Below, piece by piece: positions 15,653-24,198 of a DNA stretch of 38,047 nt. Location: the NCBI GenBank assembly GCA_002717505.1, contig PBEB01000066.1:45466-83512 (forward strand), given 5' to 3'. The notes under the pieces are model-generated. The model did no database searches. It was given only the letters and a program-made list of their open reading frames with translations, and had not been told where the DNA came from. The translations under genes and the position numbers were made by a program. The DNA comes from Leptospiraceae bacterium. GTDB taxonomy: Bacteria; Spirochaetota; Leptospiria; Leptospirales; Leptonemataceae. The first letter of the stretch is position 1. Each line of letters begins with the position of its first letter.

Positions 15653-17469
15653 ACAGGAAATACCATAATGTCTCGTTCTCCCTGGCCATCCTCGGGTACA
15701 GGAAAGAATACGCGAAATGCGGCTCCGCCCAGGCTGGAGCCAGTGACATAGATTCGGGCGTTGTGGTCCAGCACAGCTCTTTCTACCAGCGCCAGGCCCA
15801 GGCCATTACCCTTTTCCCCTTTTGTTGTGTAGTAAGGCTCAAAAATCTGTTCTCTCTGGTTTTCCTCAATCCCGGGGCCAGAATCCTCAATGCTGAGCTG
15901 AACGTATCGCTTACCGGCCTGTAAATGAGGAGCAGCGGCCACGCGGATTAGCGGGCGTTCCGGTGTGTCTTCGGCCTCCCATTCCATGGAGCGAATGGCA
16001 TCTATGGCATTTTGCACCAGGTTATTGATCATACCGATGACCAGGTTTCGGTCCAGTGCCAGTTCTGGAAGGTCCGGGGATACCTTGAGCTCAAAGTCTA
16101 TGTCCGGCAGGTTTGCATAGGCTTCGGTGGATTCCTGAAGAAGTTCCATCAGGGAGTGGTATTCCAGCCTGGGCGCGGGCATCCTTGCGAAGTTCGAGAA
16201 TTCCTCAACAAGATGTTTCAGTACGTTTACCTGCTCCAGAATTGTGCTTCCACCGGACCGCACGATTTCTTCCAGGTTGCCCCGGTCCGGTCGATCCAGG
16301 CGTCGTAGCATTCGCTCTGCAGATAACTGAATGGGAGTGAGAGGATTCTTGATTTCATGGGCCAGTCTGCGGGCCACTTCCTGCCAGGCAGCTACTCGCT
16401 GACTGTGGAGCAATCGTCCCCGAAGCGTCTGGAGCTCTTCTGTCATCTGGTTAAAGCTATCTATCAGGATTCCAATTTCCCCTTCTGATTTAATGTCCAG
16501 TCGTGTGTCCAGTTTTCCCTGGGTTACCGACCGAGTGGCGGCCGCAAGAGATACAATGGGGTGCGAAATTTGACGGGCCAGGACAATAGCTACACCCAGA
16601 GCGATTGTAATCATCATCGCATAGGCAATTGCAAGACCAAGGCGCAGATTGTAGGGAATCTTCTCTTCCCATTCCTCTTTTCCGGAGGCCACCAGGTTTA
16701 CGATATCTTGAAACCGGGCTTCGGATCTGGGGTTGTCTGCGTAAAGATGTCTGGTGATTAAATAGTAGCGATTGGGGACGTTGGTAGGCACTGTAACCAC
16801 AGCATATCTTCGACTGGATGAAACACCGGCAAATATGGGAGGTCCCTTTTCATTGCCTCTTCGCACAGAGCTCCATTCCAGAGGGTTCAATGGCTGCTCT
16901 CCGAACCGCTTGATCACACCGGATCCTTCGATCAAAAAGATGCTTTCTGATTCTGGATCAAACCCTTGTTCCAGATTTCCGGGCCAGGTGCCCGGGGATG
17001 GAAGATAGCCCTGACGAGCAGCCACGTATTCCGAGAATTTCCTTGTTTGCTCCAATTCATGTTGCTTCAAAAGATCTTCAGAAGCCAGAAGTCCTCCGCG
17101 AAAATCCAGAGAGAACAGAACTCCGATCACTGTTTCTACGCGATCCGAGCTTACCAGAAAGATAGGGATGGAAGGAAAAATGGATACTACCATAAAGGCG
17201 ATCATCAATCGGTATCTCAGGGAAGATCGAAGATTCCCGGTGCGACGAATTCGCTTATTTCTGTAGTAGTAGAGGAAAAGGAAGTTCAGTGTGCCCAGCG
17301 GGATAAAAACCACCAGGTAAATGAATATGCGATCCACCGGCGAGGTGTCTTCGCGGACGAAATAGGCTTCTGCTATAAAGAGAGATATCCAGAGAATCAG
17401 AATTAGAAATAGAGCATCCCTGAGAAGAATCTTGGACTCTTCTCTTTTCCAGGGTTCCGTTCTTCTCAA
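15649..17469 (-). CDS. NtrY-like membrane histidine kinase
   Basis: 606 residues. Four hydrophobic segments: about 18-38, 47-68, 85-107 and 276-298. The first three cluster at the N-terminus, with a presumed periplasmic loop from 108 to 275. HAMP domain about 298-350; HisKA with phosphoacceptor His371 in LAHEIKNPLTP; HATPase with N-box NNLVQNAIDAI, DSGPGI and GNGLGLALV. This is the NtrY layout. Overlaps ptsH by four bases and ntrX by four bases, so the three are probably one translational unit. The stimulus is not evident; linkage to HPr and HprK suggests nutrient or phosphotransfer state. Confidence 0.93.
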   Translation of the reverse strand: MRRTEPWKREESKILLRDALFLILILWISLFIAEAYFVREDTSPVDRIFIYLVVFIPLGTLNFLFLYYYRNKRIRRTGNLRSSLRYRLMIAFMVVSIFPSIPIFLVSSDRVETVIGVLFSLDFRGGLLASEDLLKQHELEQTRKFSEYVAARQGYLPSPGTWPGNLEQGFDPESESIFLIEGSGVIKRFGEQPLNPLEWSSVRRGNEKGPPIFAGVSSSRRYAVVTVPTNVPNRYYLITRHLYADNPRSEARFQDIVNLVASGKEEWEEKIPYNLRLGLAIAYAMMITIALGVAIVLARQISHPIVSLAAATRSVTQGKLDTRLDIKSEGEIGILIDSFNQMTEELQTLRGRLLHSQRVAAWQEVARRLAHEIKNPLTPIQLSAERMLRRLDRPDRGNLEEIVRSGGSTILEQVNVLKHLVEEFSNFARMPAPRLEYHSLMELLQESTEAYANLPDIDFELKVSPDLPELALDRNLVIGMINNLVQNAIDAIRSMEWEAEDTPERPLIRVAAAPHLQAGKRYVQLSIEDSGPGIEENQREQIFEPYYTTKGEKGNGLGLALVERAVLDHNARIYVTGSSLGGAAFRVFFPVPEDGQGERDIMVFPV

Positions 17470-17726
17470 CTCTCGGCTCCGTTGAGCAAATCCGGCAGTT
17501 TGGCAATGGCCTCCTTTTCATCGTCGCCGCGAATCTCAAGAGTTACCCTTGTGCCGGGACTGAGTGCAAGCATCAAGATGCCCATGATACTTTTGCCGTT
17601 TACGGTAACTCCGTTTGCTGTGAGAAAGACTTCTGACTTGAACCTGGCTGCCTCTCGAACAAAGATACTGGCAGGTCGAGCATGGAGGCCTTCCTGTAAT
17701 TCAATCGTTACATCTACTGTTTCCAT
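17466..17726 (-). CDS. ptsH: HPr phosphocarrier protein
   Basis: 86 residues. Both phosphorylation sites are intact and in the canonical positions: His15 in GLHARPAS and Ser46 in NGKSIMGILML. His15 takes phosphate from Enzyme I; Ser46 is the substrate of HPr kinase/phosphorylase, encoded immediately upstream with the stop and start overlapping by one base (TAATG). No Enzyme I, EIIA or sugar permease is in the window. The location beside rpoN resembles the PTS-Ntr cluster of Proteobacteria, so a regulatory rather than sugar-transport role is likely. Confidence 0.95.
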   Translation of the reverse strand: METVDVTIELQEGLHARPASIFVREAARFKSEVFLTANGVTVNGKSIMGILMLALSPGTRVTLEIRGDDEKEAIAKLPDLLNGAES

Positions 17727-18736
17727 TAAGCGGGTCCCATCAAGGGTTTAGGTGATGCCTTCTTTCGGTTTTTTCTGGAGGCAGATTTTTCTTTTTCGGA
17801 ATCTTCGGAAATCTGCTCGGAGATTCGAGTATGAATCCTTTCGGAAAGAGACCGAGCCGCATGAAATCCCATCCTTCGGGAGCGATGATTCATAGACGCC
17901 GTTTCTACGAGAATGGGAATGTTTCTACCTGGTCTGAGAGGTAGAGTGATACTGGGAATGGAAACATCCAGGATTTCCATAGTCTGTTCGTCAATGCCCA
18001 GACGATCGTATTCTTTCTCTTCATTCCAGTCTTCGAGAAAAACCACAAGATCTACCTGGACCTTCTTCCGAATAGCTCCTACGCCGAATAGATCCTTAAT
18101 GTTTACGATTCCGATCCCTCTGAGTTCCATATGATGTTCAATCATTGGATCAGATTCGCCGATCAATTCGCCTTTGCCCATATGGCGAATATGGACCATA
18201 TCGTCGGCAACCAGGCGATGTCCTCGCTCAATCAATTCCAGGGCCGTTTCGGATTTCCCGATTCCGGAAGGGCCCAGGAGTAAAACCCCAAGGCCAAAGA
18301 CTTCAATCAAAACTCCATGGATGGAAGTCTGGGGAGCGAGGGCCCGGGTAATGATCCTGTGAAAGTTCAGTATAAAATCGTGTGTTGAGAGAGTGGTCTG
18401 TAGCAGTGGAGTATCTGTTTCAGTGGCTTTCTTGAGAAAGCAGGAGGGAGGCTGGTTACCATGAGTGAAGACCAGTGCCGGGTATTCGTATTCAAAGAAT
18501 TCATCTTTGATGCGTCCTTCTACTTCTCCTCCACAGTCCAGCAAATAGGCGAATTCCCCCTGGCCAAAAACCTGCAATCGATCGTGGGCAAAGTTGCGAT
18601 AGAACCCGGCCAGCGCCAGTCCAGGCCGATTTACATCCTCATTCCGAATCTTACGTTCCAGTCCCTTTTCACCGGCCAGGATGCGAAGGCCCAGCTCGGA
18701 AATCTCCAGTAGCTTGCCAGGTTCCATCGAACTCAT
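17726..18736 (-). CDS. hprK: HPr kinase/phosphorylase
   Basis: 336 residues. It phosphorylates and dephosphorylates Ser46 of HPr. Visible: the N-terminal domain (1-130), His140 in SIHGVLIEVFG, Walker A GPSGIGKS (155-162), VADDMV, and the HprK signature MELRGIGIVNIKDLFGVGAIR beginning near 203. The last 25-30 residues are a Lys/Ser-rich tail not found in the usual 310-residue enzyme. ATG start; the hpf stop lies one base upstream (TAATATG), so expression is coupled. It overlaps ptsH by one base. Confidence 0.97.
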   Translation of the reverse strand: MSSMEPGKLLEISELGLRILAGEKGLERKIRNEDVNRPGLALAGFYRNFAHDRLQVFGQGEFAYLLDCGGEVEGRIKDEFFEYEYPALVFTHGNQPPSCFLKKATETDTPLLQTTLSTHDFILNFHRIITRALAPQTSIHGVLIEVFGLGVLLLGPSGIGKSETALELIERGHRLVADDMVHIRHMGKGELIGESDPMIEHHMELRGIGIVNIKDLFGVGAIRKKVQVDLVVFLEDWNEEKEYDRLGIDEQTMEILDVSIPSITLPLRPGRNIPILVETASMNHRSRRMGFHAARSLSERIHTRISEQISEDSEKEKSASRKNRKKASPKPLMGPA

Positions 18737-18737
18737 A

Positions 18738-19037
18738 TTATCCCCTTTGATTTTTTCCCAGATGCTTTTCCTTGTGTTTTCGAATCTGTTTTTCCAGTTT
18801 CTTTTCCACCAGGTCCAGAGCGGCGTACATATCCTCTGCTTTTTCTTCGGCTACAAACTGACCGCTATCGCCATTAATTGTAATCTCAGCAATCTGATGG
18901 ATCTTTTCCACCTTAAAATGAACGGTGGCATTTTGCAGATTGCTGAAGTGGGAGGACAATTTGTCCACAACCTTGTCTGCGTATTCTTTCAGAGCGTCTG
19001 AAGAATCTATATTTTGAAAGTGGTAGCTGGTTTCCAT
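18738..19037 (-). CDS. hpf: Short hibernation promoting factor (HPF/RaiA family)
   Basis: 99 residues, the short form without the C-terminal dimerisation domain. It binds 30S subunits in the decoding centre and inactivates ribosomes in stationary phase. Visible: an N-terminal beta strand, ALKEYADKVVDKL helix, ATVHFKVEK strand, GQFVAEEKAEDMYAALDLVEKKLEKQIRKHKEKH. It has the strongest Shine-Dalgarno in the window (AAGGAGG, four bases before ATG). It sits between rpoN and hprK, as hpf does after rpoN in Proteobacteria. A 16-base palindrome lies 50-65 bases upstream. Confidence 0.95.
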   Translation of the reverse strand: METSYHFQNIDSSDALKEYADKVVDKLSSHFSNLQNATVHFKVEKIHQIAEITINGDSGQFVAEEKAEDMYAALDLVEKKLEKQIRKHKEKHLGKNQRG

Positions 19038-19086
19038 GACCCCTCCTTATCCCTGGTCTTCTTGAACTACAAAAACTTCAAATCCA

Positions 19087-19102
19087 GAGTCCAACTGGAC
19101 TC
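19087..19102. promoter_or_regulatory. Palindrome in the hpf leader
   Basis: GAGTCCA-AC-TGGACTC, perfect seven-base arms, in the 204-base gap between rpoN and hpf. On the minus strand it is followed by TGGATTTGAAGTTTTT, so it could be a weak terminator behind rpoN or an operator for hpf. No sigma-54 promoter (GG-N10-GC) is convincing in this gap. Confidence 0.4.
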
Positions 19103-19241
19103 AATTAAGAAGATTCGCCCCCCGGCCTTGCCTGCTACAATTACCGGTGCGCATTCCGAAGAAATCTAATCGGGCGCCATGAGATGCCTCGGATTTCTGA
19201 AAATTCTGGCATTCAGATGACGAAAAGCGCACGGGTCCCCA

Positions 19242-20648
19242 TTATTTGCCTCTGCCCATTCCCTTTAGGATTCTTCTTCTCTCCGCTGATGGAATATTCA
19301 ATATTTTTCTATATTTTGCCACTGTTCTTCGAGCGATGCTTACGCCTTCCGAGGCGATTCGATCGGCTATCTCCTGGTCCGACAGCGGCGATGATGGGTC
19401 TTCCGCATCTACCAGCTTCTGAACCCTTTCCTTTATGTTTGTTGAAGACTCCCCTCGTCCTCCATCTGCTTTTCTAAGAGCACTGGTAAAGAAGTATTTC
19501 AATTCAAAGATTCCCCATCGGGTCTGAACGTATTTATTGGTGGTTATTCTGGAAATGGTAGATTCATGCATTTCCAGATCGTCAGCCACTTCTCTCAATG
19601 TCAGAGGAACCAGATGTCCATGTCCTTTGCGAAAGAAGTCTTCCTGATGTTCCACAATTGTTTGCATGGTTCGATACAGAGTTTGCCTGCGCTGCTTGAT
19701 TCCTCGAAGGAGCCAGGTGGCACTGGAAAGCTTGGTTTCCAGATATTCTGTATCTCCTTCCTTGCCTCCGGAAAGGAGAGTCTTGTAGGATTCACTGATT
19801 TGGAGAGCCGGAATCCAGTCATCGTTTATGATTACATTGATTCTGTCTTCCAGCTCCACTACGATTAAATCCGGAACAACATAATCTGGCTCACGGCTGG
19901 AATAGAGAGTACCCGGAAAGGGCTCCAGGGTTCGTATAAATTGCAGTGCGGAATGAATCCTGGTTTCGTTACAACCCGTCTCTTTCTCGATCTTTTTGTA
20001 GTCCAGCCGCTCCAGATCCTCGAAGTGACGTTCCAGAAGCTTCAATACAAATGGCTCTGCATTTTGCAGTGCAGCCTGTACAAGTAAAGCTTCCTGCACA
20101 CCGCTGACTCCGCATCCAGGGGGATCCAGCTCCCGAATGGTGGAAAGGACCTTGTTTATGCCCCCCGGTGGCAATTGCTGATCCTCCAGCAATACTTCCG
20201 GCGACTCCGTTAGAAACCCTTTTTGATCTATGGCAGAGACTATGATGGTGGCCGCTTCGAATTCCTGCGCGTTCAGATTGGTTAGCCGGAGCTGTTCTGT
20301 GAGATACTCCTGCAAGGAGCTATGGGAGGTAACTGCATTTTGTAAGAATTGATTCTTTCGATCGGCACCTTCGTAATCGATCTGTCCGTAGTCGCTGTAT
20401 TCCTCTCTAGCTCTGGACTCTGCTTCGGAGTTGTCATCTTCACTGCTCTGTCGCTCGGGCCTTTCCTGGGGTTCCCGGTTCTCTTCTTCTTCCTTCAGTT
20501 CTAGAAGGGGATTCTCTAGAAGCTCGGTCTGAATTCGTTCGGAGAGCTCCAGGTTGGAAAGGGGCAGCAGTTCAATAGACTGGCGCAGATCCTGGGTCAT
20601 GACCAGTCTCTGGGTCTGCTTCTGAACAAGTTGCTGGGAAAGTGCCAT
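19242..20648 (-). CDS. rpoN: RNA polymerase sigma-54 factor
   Basis: 468 residues from the ATG at 20648; this gives the standard N-terminus MALSQQLVQKQTQRLVMTQDLRQSIELL. A longer open frame to 20750 overlaps lptB and is rejected. Region I is glutamine/leucine-rich, region II is acidic (about 60-95), and the core-binding and DNA-binding domains end with the RpoN box ARRTVAKYRKIL near residue 447. It starts seven bases after the lptB stop, the same lptB-rpoN-hpf order as in Proteobacteria. It is needed for the NtrX-like activator encoded downstream. Confidence 0.96.
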   Translation of the reverse strand: MALSQQLVQKQTQRLVMTQDLRQSIELLPLSNLELSERIQTELLENPLLELKEEEENREPQERPERQSSEDDNSEAESRAREEYSDYGQIDYEGADRKNQFLQNAVTSHSSLQEYLTEQLRLTNLNAQEFEAATIIVSAIDQKGFLTESPEVLLEDQQLPPGGINKVLSTIRELDPPGCGVSGVQEALLVQAALQNAEPFVLKLLERHFEDLERLDYKKIEKETGCNETRIHSALQFIRTLEPFPGTLYSSREPDYVVPDLIVVELEDRINVIINDDWIPALQISESYKTLLSGGKEGDTEYLETKLSSATWLLRGIKQRRQTLYRTMQTIVEHQEDFFRKGHGHLVPLTLREVADDLEMHESTISRITTNKYVQTRWGIFELKYFFTSALRKADGGRGESSTNIKERVQKLVDAEDPSSPLSDQEIADRIASEGVSIARRTVAKYRKILNIPSAERRRILKGMGRGK

Positions 20649-20655
20649 AGACAGC

Positions 20656-21378
20656 CTAGAGAGTGAAGTCCTCTCCCAGATAGATTTCTTTGATCCTTTG
20701 ATCCTGTACCAGTTCCTGTGCAGTGCCTGATTTGAGAATCTGACCTGCATACATAATGTAGGCCCGGTCCGTGATTTTCAGGGTTTCTCTAACGTTGTGG
20801 TCCGTGATTAAAATGCCCAGCCCTCGTTCCCTTAGCTGCGATATTAAATCCTGGATATCGCGAACTGCAATGGGGTCTACGCCGGCAAATGGCTCATCCA
20901 GGAGAATGAAATCCGGCTCCGTGGCCAGAGCCCGGGCAATTTCACAGCGCCGTCTTTCTCCGCCGGAAAGAGTAAAGCCTTTCTGATTGGTTACTTTGTC
21001 TAAATGAAGTTCATGGATGAGTGCATCCGAACGGCGGCGGATCTCCTTTGGATCCTTGAAGTGCATCTGTAGGACACCCTCAATGTTTTCTCGCACACTT
21101 AATTTGCGAAATACAGAAGCCTCCTGGGCTAGATATCCCACTCCCAGTCTGGCCCGCTTGAACATAGGAAGTTTCGTCACTTCTTCCTCGCCGATGAAGG
21201 CCCGTCCCTCGTCGGGTTGCACCAGACCCACAGCCATATAGAATGAGGTGGTTTTTCCTGCTCCGTTTGGGCCAAGCAGCCCCACTATCTCCCTGCGAGC
21301 AATTTCGAAGGAAACGCCATCCACCACCCGCTTTCTATTGTAGATTTTAACCAATCCCTCCATTCTGAGGGTACGCAT
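20656..21378 (-). CDS. lptB: LPS export ABC transporter ATP-binding protein LptB
   Basis: 240 residues from the ATG at 21378, the normal family size. It is the ATPase that drives extraction of lipopolysaccharide from the inner membrane with LptFG. Visible: [16 protein letters not shown] start, Walker [11 protein letters not shown]-loop [12 protein letters not shown], signature LSGGERRR, Walker [14 protein letters not shown] and H-loop ITDHN. The frame remains open upstream to 21657, adding 93 residues unlike any LptB; I regard that as chance, partly because another frame there looks more protein-like. No strong Shine-Dalgarno. Confidence 0.95.
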   Translation of the reverse strand: MRTLRMEGLVKIYNRKRVVDGVSFEIARREIVGLLGPNGAGKTTSFYMAVGLVQPDEGRAFIGEEEVTKLPMFKRARLGVGYLAQEASVFRKLSVRENIEGVLQMHFKDPKEIRRRSDALIHELHLDKVTNQKGFTLSGGERRRCEIARALATEPDFILLDEPFAGVDPIAVRDIQDLISQLRERGLGILITDHNVRETLKITDRAYIMYAGQILKSGTAQELVQDQRIKEIYLGEDFTL

Positions 21379-21424
21379 ACGGAAATTGGGATCAAATCCA
21401 GTCTGTTGGAGATCTCTGGATTCC

Positions 21425-21742
21425 TCATGCTCCCTTGAAGGAGCGGTGCTTTTGGATTTCCTGGCTCGAGCCACAAATCCAGAATGCAAGGGGCAATTCG
21501 GAAGGCAAACCTTCTTTGACGTTTTTCCTATTATCTGGCCCGAGTTTTGCAAGCCCCTTCTGGATGCAAGTAAGGAACCTCTGCGAGGTACGCTCATCGA
21601 AATGGAAGGAGCCTTCCTGGTGTTTTTGGAGAGCGCGGAAGGAGCCGGATTTTCCATTTGAGCCTGACATGGATTCCGACCTTCTGTGTAGAAAGATGAG
21701 CTCTCCGGGCCTAACGGGAATGCCTGGCAGGTCGAACGACAA
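21425..21742 (-). CDS. Possible small unknown protein between lptA and lptB
   Basis: This frame fills the otherwise empty 406-base gap between lptA and lptB, leaving 42 and 46 bases on either side, as expected for an operon member. It encodes about 105 residues from a TTG at 21742; protein-like sequence ([26 protein letters not shown]) continues a dozen codons upstream of the TTG with no ATG or GTG. The C-terminal half has [20 protein letters not shown] do not recognise the family. The competing frame in the same stretch is the upstream extension of lptB. No ribosome-binding site is clear, so this may be a diverged or decaying gene. Confidence 0.4.
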   Translation of the reverse strand: MSFDLPGIPVRPGELIFLHRRSESMSGSNGKSGSFRALQKHQEGSFHFDERTSQRFLTCIQKGLAKLGPDNRKNVKEGLPSELPLAFWICGSSQEIQKHRSFKGA

Positions 21743-21784
21743 AGCCAGGCGCCCGTCCTGGATGCAGGCGCTGGGTAATGATTA

Positions 21785-23428
21785 CTATTCTACGATGGCA
21801 CCCTGAATATTCTTTTCAAAGACAATGCGATCCTGGTCCGGATACATTCTCACAAGGCTGCACTGAATCCAGCTTCCGTCCCGATAGATCCTGGGATTCC
21901 CGATGAATTCCAGATACCCTTCTTTCTCTTCGTAGCGTGCGATTTCGCCCCGGGCTCGATCCTCGCCCCGGTTTAGCTCTACATTGCCCCGGGCAAGGGT
22001 CACCTCTGCCTGGAAATCACGTTCGATGAATGCGCCGGTAAGAGTTCCTGTTACATCTCCGGTTTCTTCGTCCAGGAATTCCACCAGCGGATCGCCAGTC
22101 AGGGTCAGGAATTGCTCCTGCCGTTTGTATTCCATTTCTCTAGATTTTACTCGGATACTCTCTTCTTTATCTATGAATTCAACGCCTTGATCGGTACTCA
22201 GTACTGCCATGGATGGGCCTGTGCCCACCAGAGCCGGGGAACGGAGCTCCCTTGTGGGATCGGTGAAGATTACATTGCCTGTGATTCTGGTTACAGGGTT
22301 CTTCTTGTCCGCAAACAGATGCTCGATGCGATCGGCCGATAAGATTTGAAGAACAGGACCGGATGGTTTCTTTTTCTCTTTTGCATCCGGATCCGGAAGA
22401 GTCTCTCCCCTTCGCTCAGCTTCTTTCCGAGCTTCTTCTAGAGCCTTTTCCCGTAGCGGTCCATGGGTTCTTGCATAGGTTTCCAGGTTCGGTACTATGA
22501 TGGTTTCTGGTTCGTAGGTAGCATAGAGGGTCTTGCCTTCCAGCACAGCCTTCTCTTCCCCGGTGTAGTATAATATCTTGTCCCCGGTAAGGTATTCGCC
22601 TTTCCCCAGGATTCGGGGATTCTCCTGGATTTCAATGAGTTCCTTTGCATCTGTATAGCTGGCAGTATCTGCCAGGATGTTGTAATCACTATGATGGATT
22701 CGAACATCCTCTTTTAAATAGGCGATCTTTTCCGCCAGGTCGCGCTCCATGCGCACACAGGTTATATGCGTAGTTTCCTGACCGGGTTTTTTGATGCGCA
22801 TATAGGGCCAGCCCAGCAATTGCACCGTTTCCTTATCGCGGTTGTAAACACCACGGGCGGCTCGAATAAAAATTCCATTCTCGGAATCGTATATCTGGAC
22901 TCCGCCGGTCATTTTTCCGTACTTCCCTGCATCTATGGTGATGGAGGGAGCACGTATCAATACATTGCCATGTCGGATGGTGGCATTCCCTCTGAGCTGG
23001 ATTCTCCATTCCGGTTTGCCATTCAGATAGATCCTCTGACGAATCAACTCCGCTCCATAGAAGCGTGTTACAATCTCCCTGCCCCGATCGGTCTTTCGCT
23101 TTTCTTCTAGCTGTAGTTGAGAGTCTTTCTCTGGATCGATGGGTTTTTCGGAAATCCCTTCAGGGTTCTGGTTGGAAGTCGGATCCCCTGTTTCCGGGGC
23201 ATCGGTTTCCTCTTCCTGCAGAGGTCCATCCCAGGGAAAATTGTAATCTTCGTCGGTCTGGATGGGCTGGAAGAGATCCTGAATACTTTGACAGCCGGGA
23301 AGCAAGAACAGGCTGGATAGAAAATAGATCAGAATCCGCCGAAAGGCCAGACGGCGAAAGCCATTCGAGATGTGTCCGTTCATATTCAGCATCGCAGTCT
23401 TGTAAGGATCTGTTGCCCTGCTACTCAC
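21785..23428 (-). CDS. lptA: LptA/OstA-like periplasmic LPS transport protein, predicted lipoprotein
   Basis: 547 residues, three times the length of E. coli LptA. A hydrophobic signal (30-45) ends in FLLPGC with Cys46 as a candidate lipid-attachment site. A Glu/Asp/Pro-rich linker runs from 58 to 115. Then come repeated OstA-type beta-jellyroll elements (for example [90 protein letters not shown]), interrupted near 335-360 by a Lys/Glu-rich insert. This suggests a long bridge made of several OstA repeats. Starts with GTG overlapping the lptC stop by four bases. The family is clear; exact equivalence to LptA versus the N-terminal domain of LptD is inferred from context. Confidence 0.85.
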   Translation of the reverse strand: MSSRATDPYKTAMLNMNGHISNGFRRLAFRRILIYFLSSLFLLPGCQSIQDLFQPIQTDEDYNFPWDGPLQEEETDAPETGDPTSNQNPEGISEKPIDPEKDSQLQLEEKRKTDRGREIVTRFYGAELIRQRIYLNGKPEWRIQLRGNATIRHGNVLIRAPSITIDAGKYGKMTGGVQIYDSENGIFIRAARGVYNRDKETVQLLGWPYMRIKKPGQETTHITCVRMERDLAEKIAYLKEDVRIHHSDYNILADTASYTDAKELIEIQENPRILGKGEYLTGDKILYYTGEEKAVLEGKTLYATYEPETIIVPNLETYARTHGPLREKALEEARKEAERRGETLPDPDAKEKKKPSGPVLQILSADRIEHLFADKKNPVTRITGNVIFTDPTRELRSPALVGTGPSMAVLSTDQGVEFIDKEESIRVKSREMEYKRQEQFLTLTGDPLVEFLDEETGDVTGTLTGAFIERDFQAEVTLARGNVELNRGEDRARGEIARYEEKEGYLEFIGNPRIYRDGSWIQCSLVRMYPDQDRIVFEKNIQGAIVE

Positions 23429-24198
23429 TGAAACAGATCATCCCCCTGTCCAGGAGTGGGGCCGGCAGGGCCTGGAATTGTGGGCTTTCGCTTTTCCCGC
23501 TTTCCGGCCGGCAGTCGACAGATCTGCTTTTCTTCGTTCATGTACATAATGACGCCACCCCGGCAGTGCGTAGAGATTTCCCCTTCCTTTATGTAGACGG
23601 GTTGATCGCTACGGGCGATCTTCTTTTTCATATCGTAATAGAGCGCTTCTCCCCGAATCTCTCGGTCCAGACCTTTCAAATGGACATTGCCAGTCATATA
23701 CATGATGCCGGTTTTTTGATTCATCTCCGCTTTCTGAGCGGTGAGGATGGTTGTATCGGCCCCGTCTATGTCGGTGTATTCGAAATCGTAACCTACCAAT
23801 CGCTCCTGGGTTTTATTGGCCCCGTCGCCTGACTCATAGATGTAGGCTTCCCGGGCTTTCACTCGCATCTCGGGAGCACCCAGAGCATTGTACTCTTCGC
23901 GTTTAAAGTTAGAGATGCGGATGGTAGAGCCACTTTCTGCGCCTTCTTCTTTGAGCACCGGGATTTCATCGGAGCAATGGGAAAGAGACAGGGCAAGAAG
24001 TAAGATCGATGTTTTAGCTAGCAATGCGAATCGGCTGCTCTTTTGAGTCGCCCAGGCTGCATTATGCCGAGCTACAGTTTTTGCGCGATTCTGGAATTCC
24101 AGGAAACACCCGGTTGCACAGGATGCTTTGCCAGTGGTTGCTTCCTCTCCAGGAGTAGTTGGATTGGAAGAGCAAGATTTTAGGCCGAAACCATTCAT
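23425..24198 (-). CDS. lptC: LptC-like LPS export protein, unusual N-terminus
   Basis: 257 residues. A hydrophobic segment (57-72, FALLAKTSILLLALSL) is followed by SHC with Cys75, a possible but atypical lipobox (His before Cys). The body has LptC-like beta-strand repeats: MRVKAREAYIYESG, RLVGYDFEYTDIDGADTTILTAQKAEM, TGIMYMTGNVHLKGLDREIRGEALYYD. LptC normally links LptBFG to LptA and is anchored by one helix. The first 55 residues, with three cysteines, are unlike other LptC proteins; no later start is available before the hydrophobic stretch, apart from non-standard codons. Overlaps kdsA and lptA by four bases each, consistent with coupled translation. Confidence 0.82.
   Translation of the reverse strand: MNGFGLKSCSSNPTTPGEEATTGKASCATGCFLEFQNRAKTVARHNAAWATQKSSRFALLAKTSILLLALSLSHCSDEIPVLKEEGAESGSTIRISNFKREEYNALGAPEMRVKAREAYIYESGDGANKTQERLVGYDFEYTDIDGADTTILTAQKAEMNQKTGIMYMTGNVHLKGLDREIRGEALYYDMKKKIARSDQPVYIKEGEISTHCRGGVIMYMNEEKQICRLPAGKREKRKPTIPGPAGPTPGQGDDLFQ

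Noticed and set aside
20649-20750. 34-residue N-terminal extension of rpoN
   Set aside because: It overlaps lptB, and the standard RpoN N-terminus begins at the ATG at 20648.
21379-21657. 93-residue N-terminal extension of lptB
   Set aside because: LptB is normally about 240 residues, reached exactly from 21378. The extension is low in family-like sequence, and another frame there looks more like protein.
23065-23832. 255-residue plus-strand open frame
   Set aside because: Antisense to lptA and lptC, which have clear homology; composition is shadow-like.
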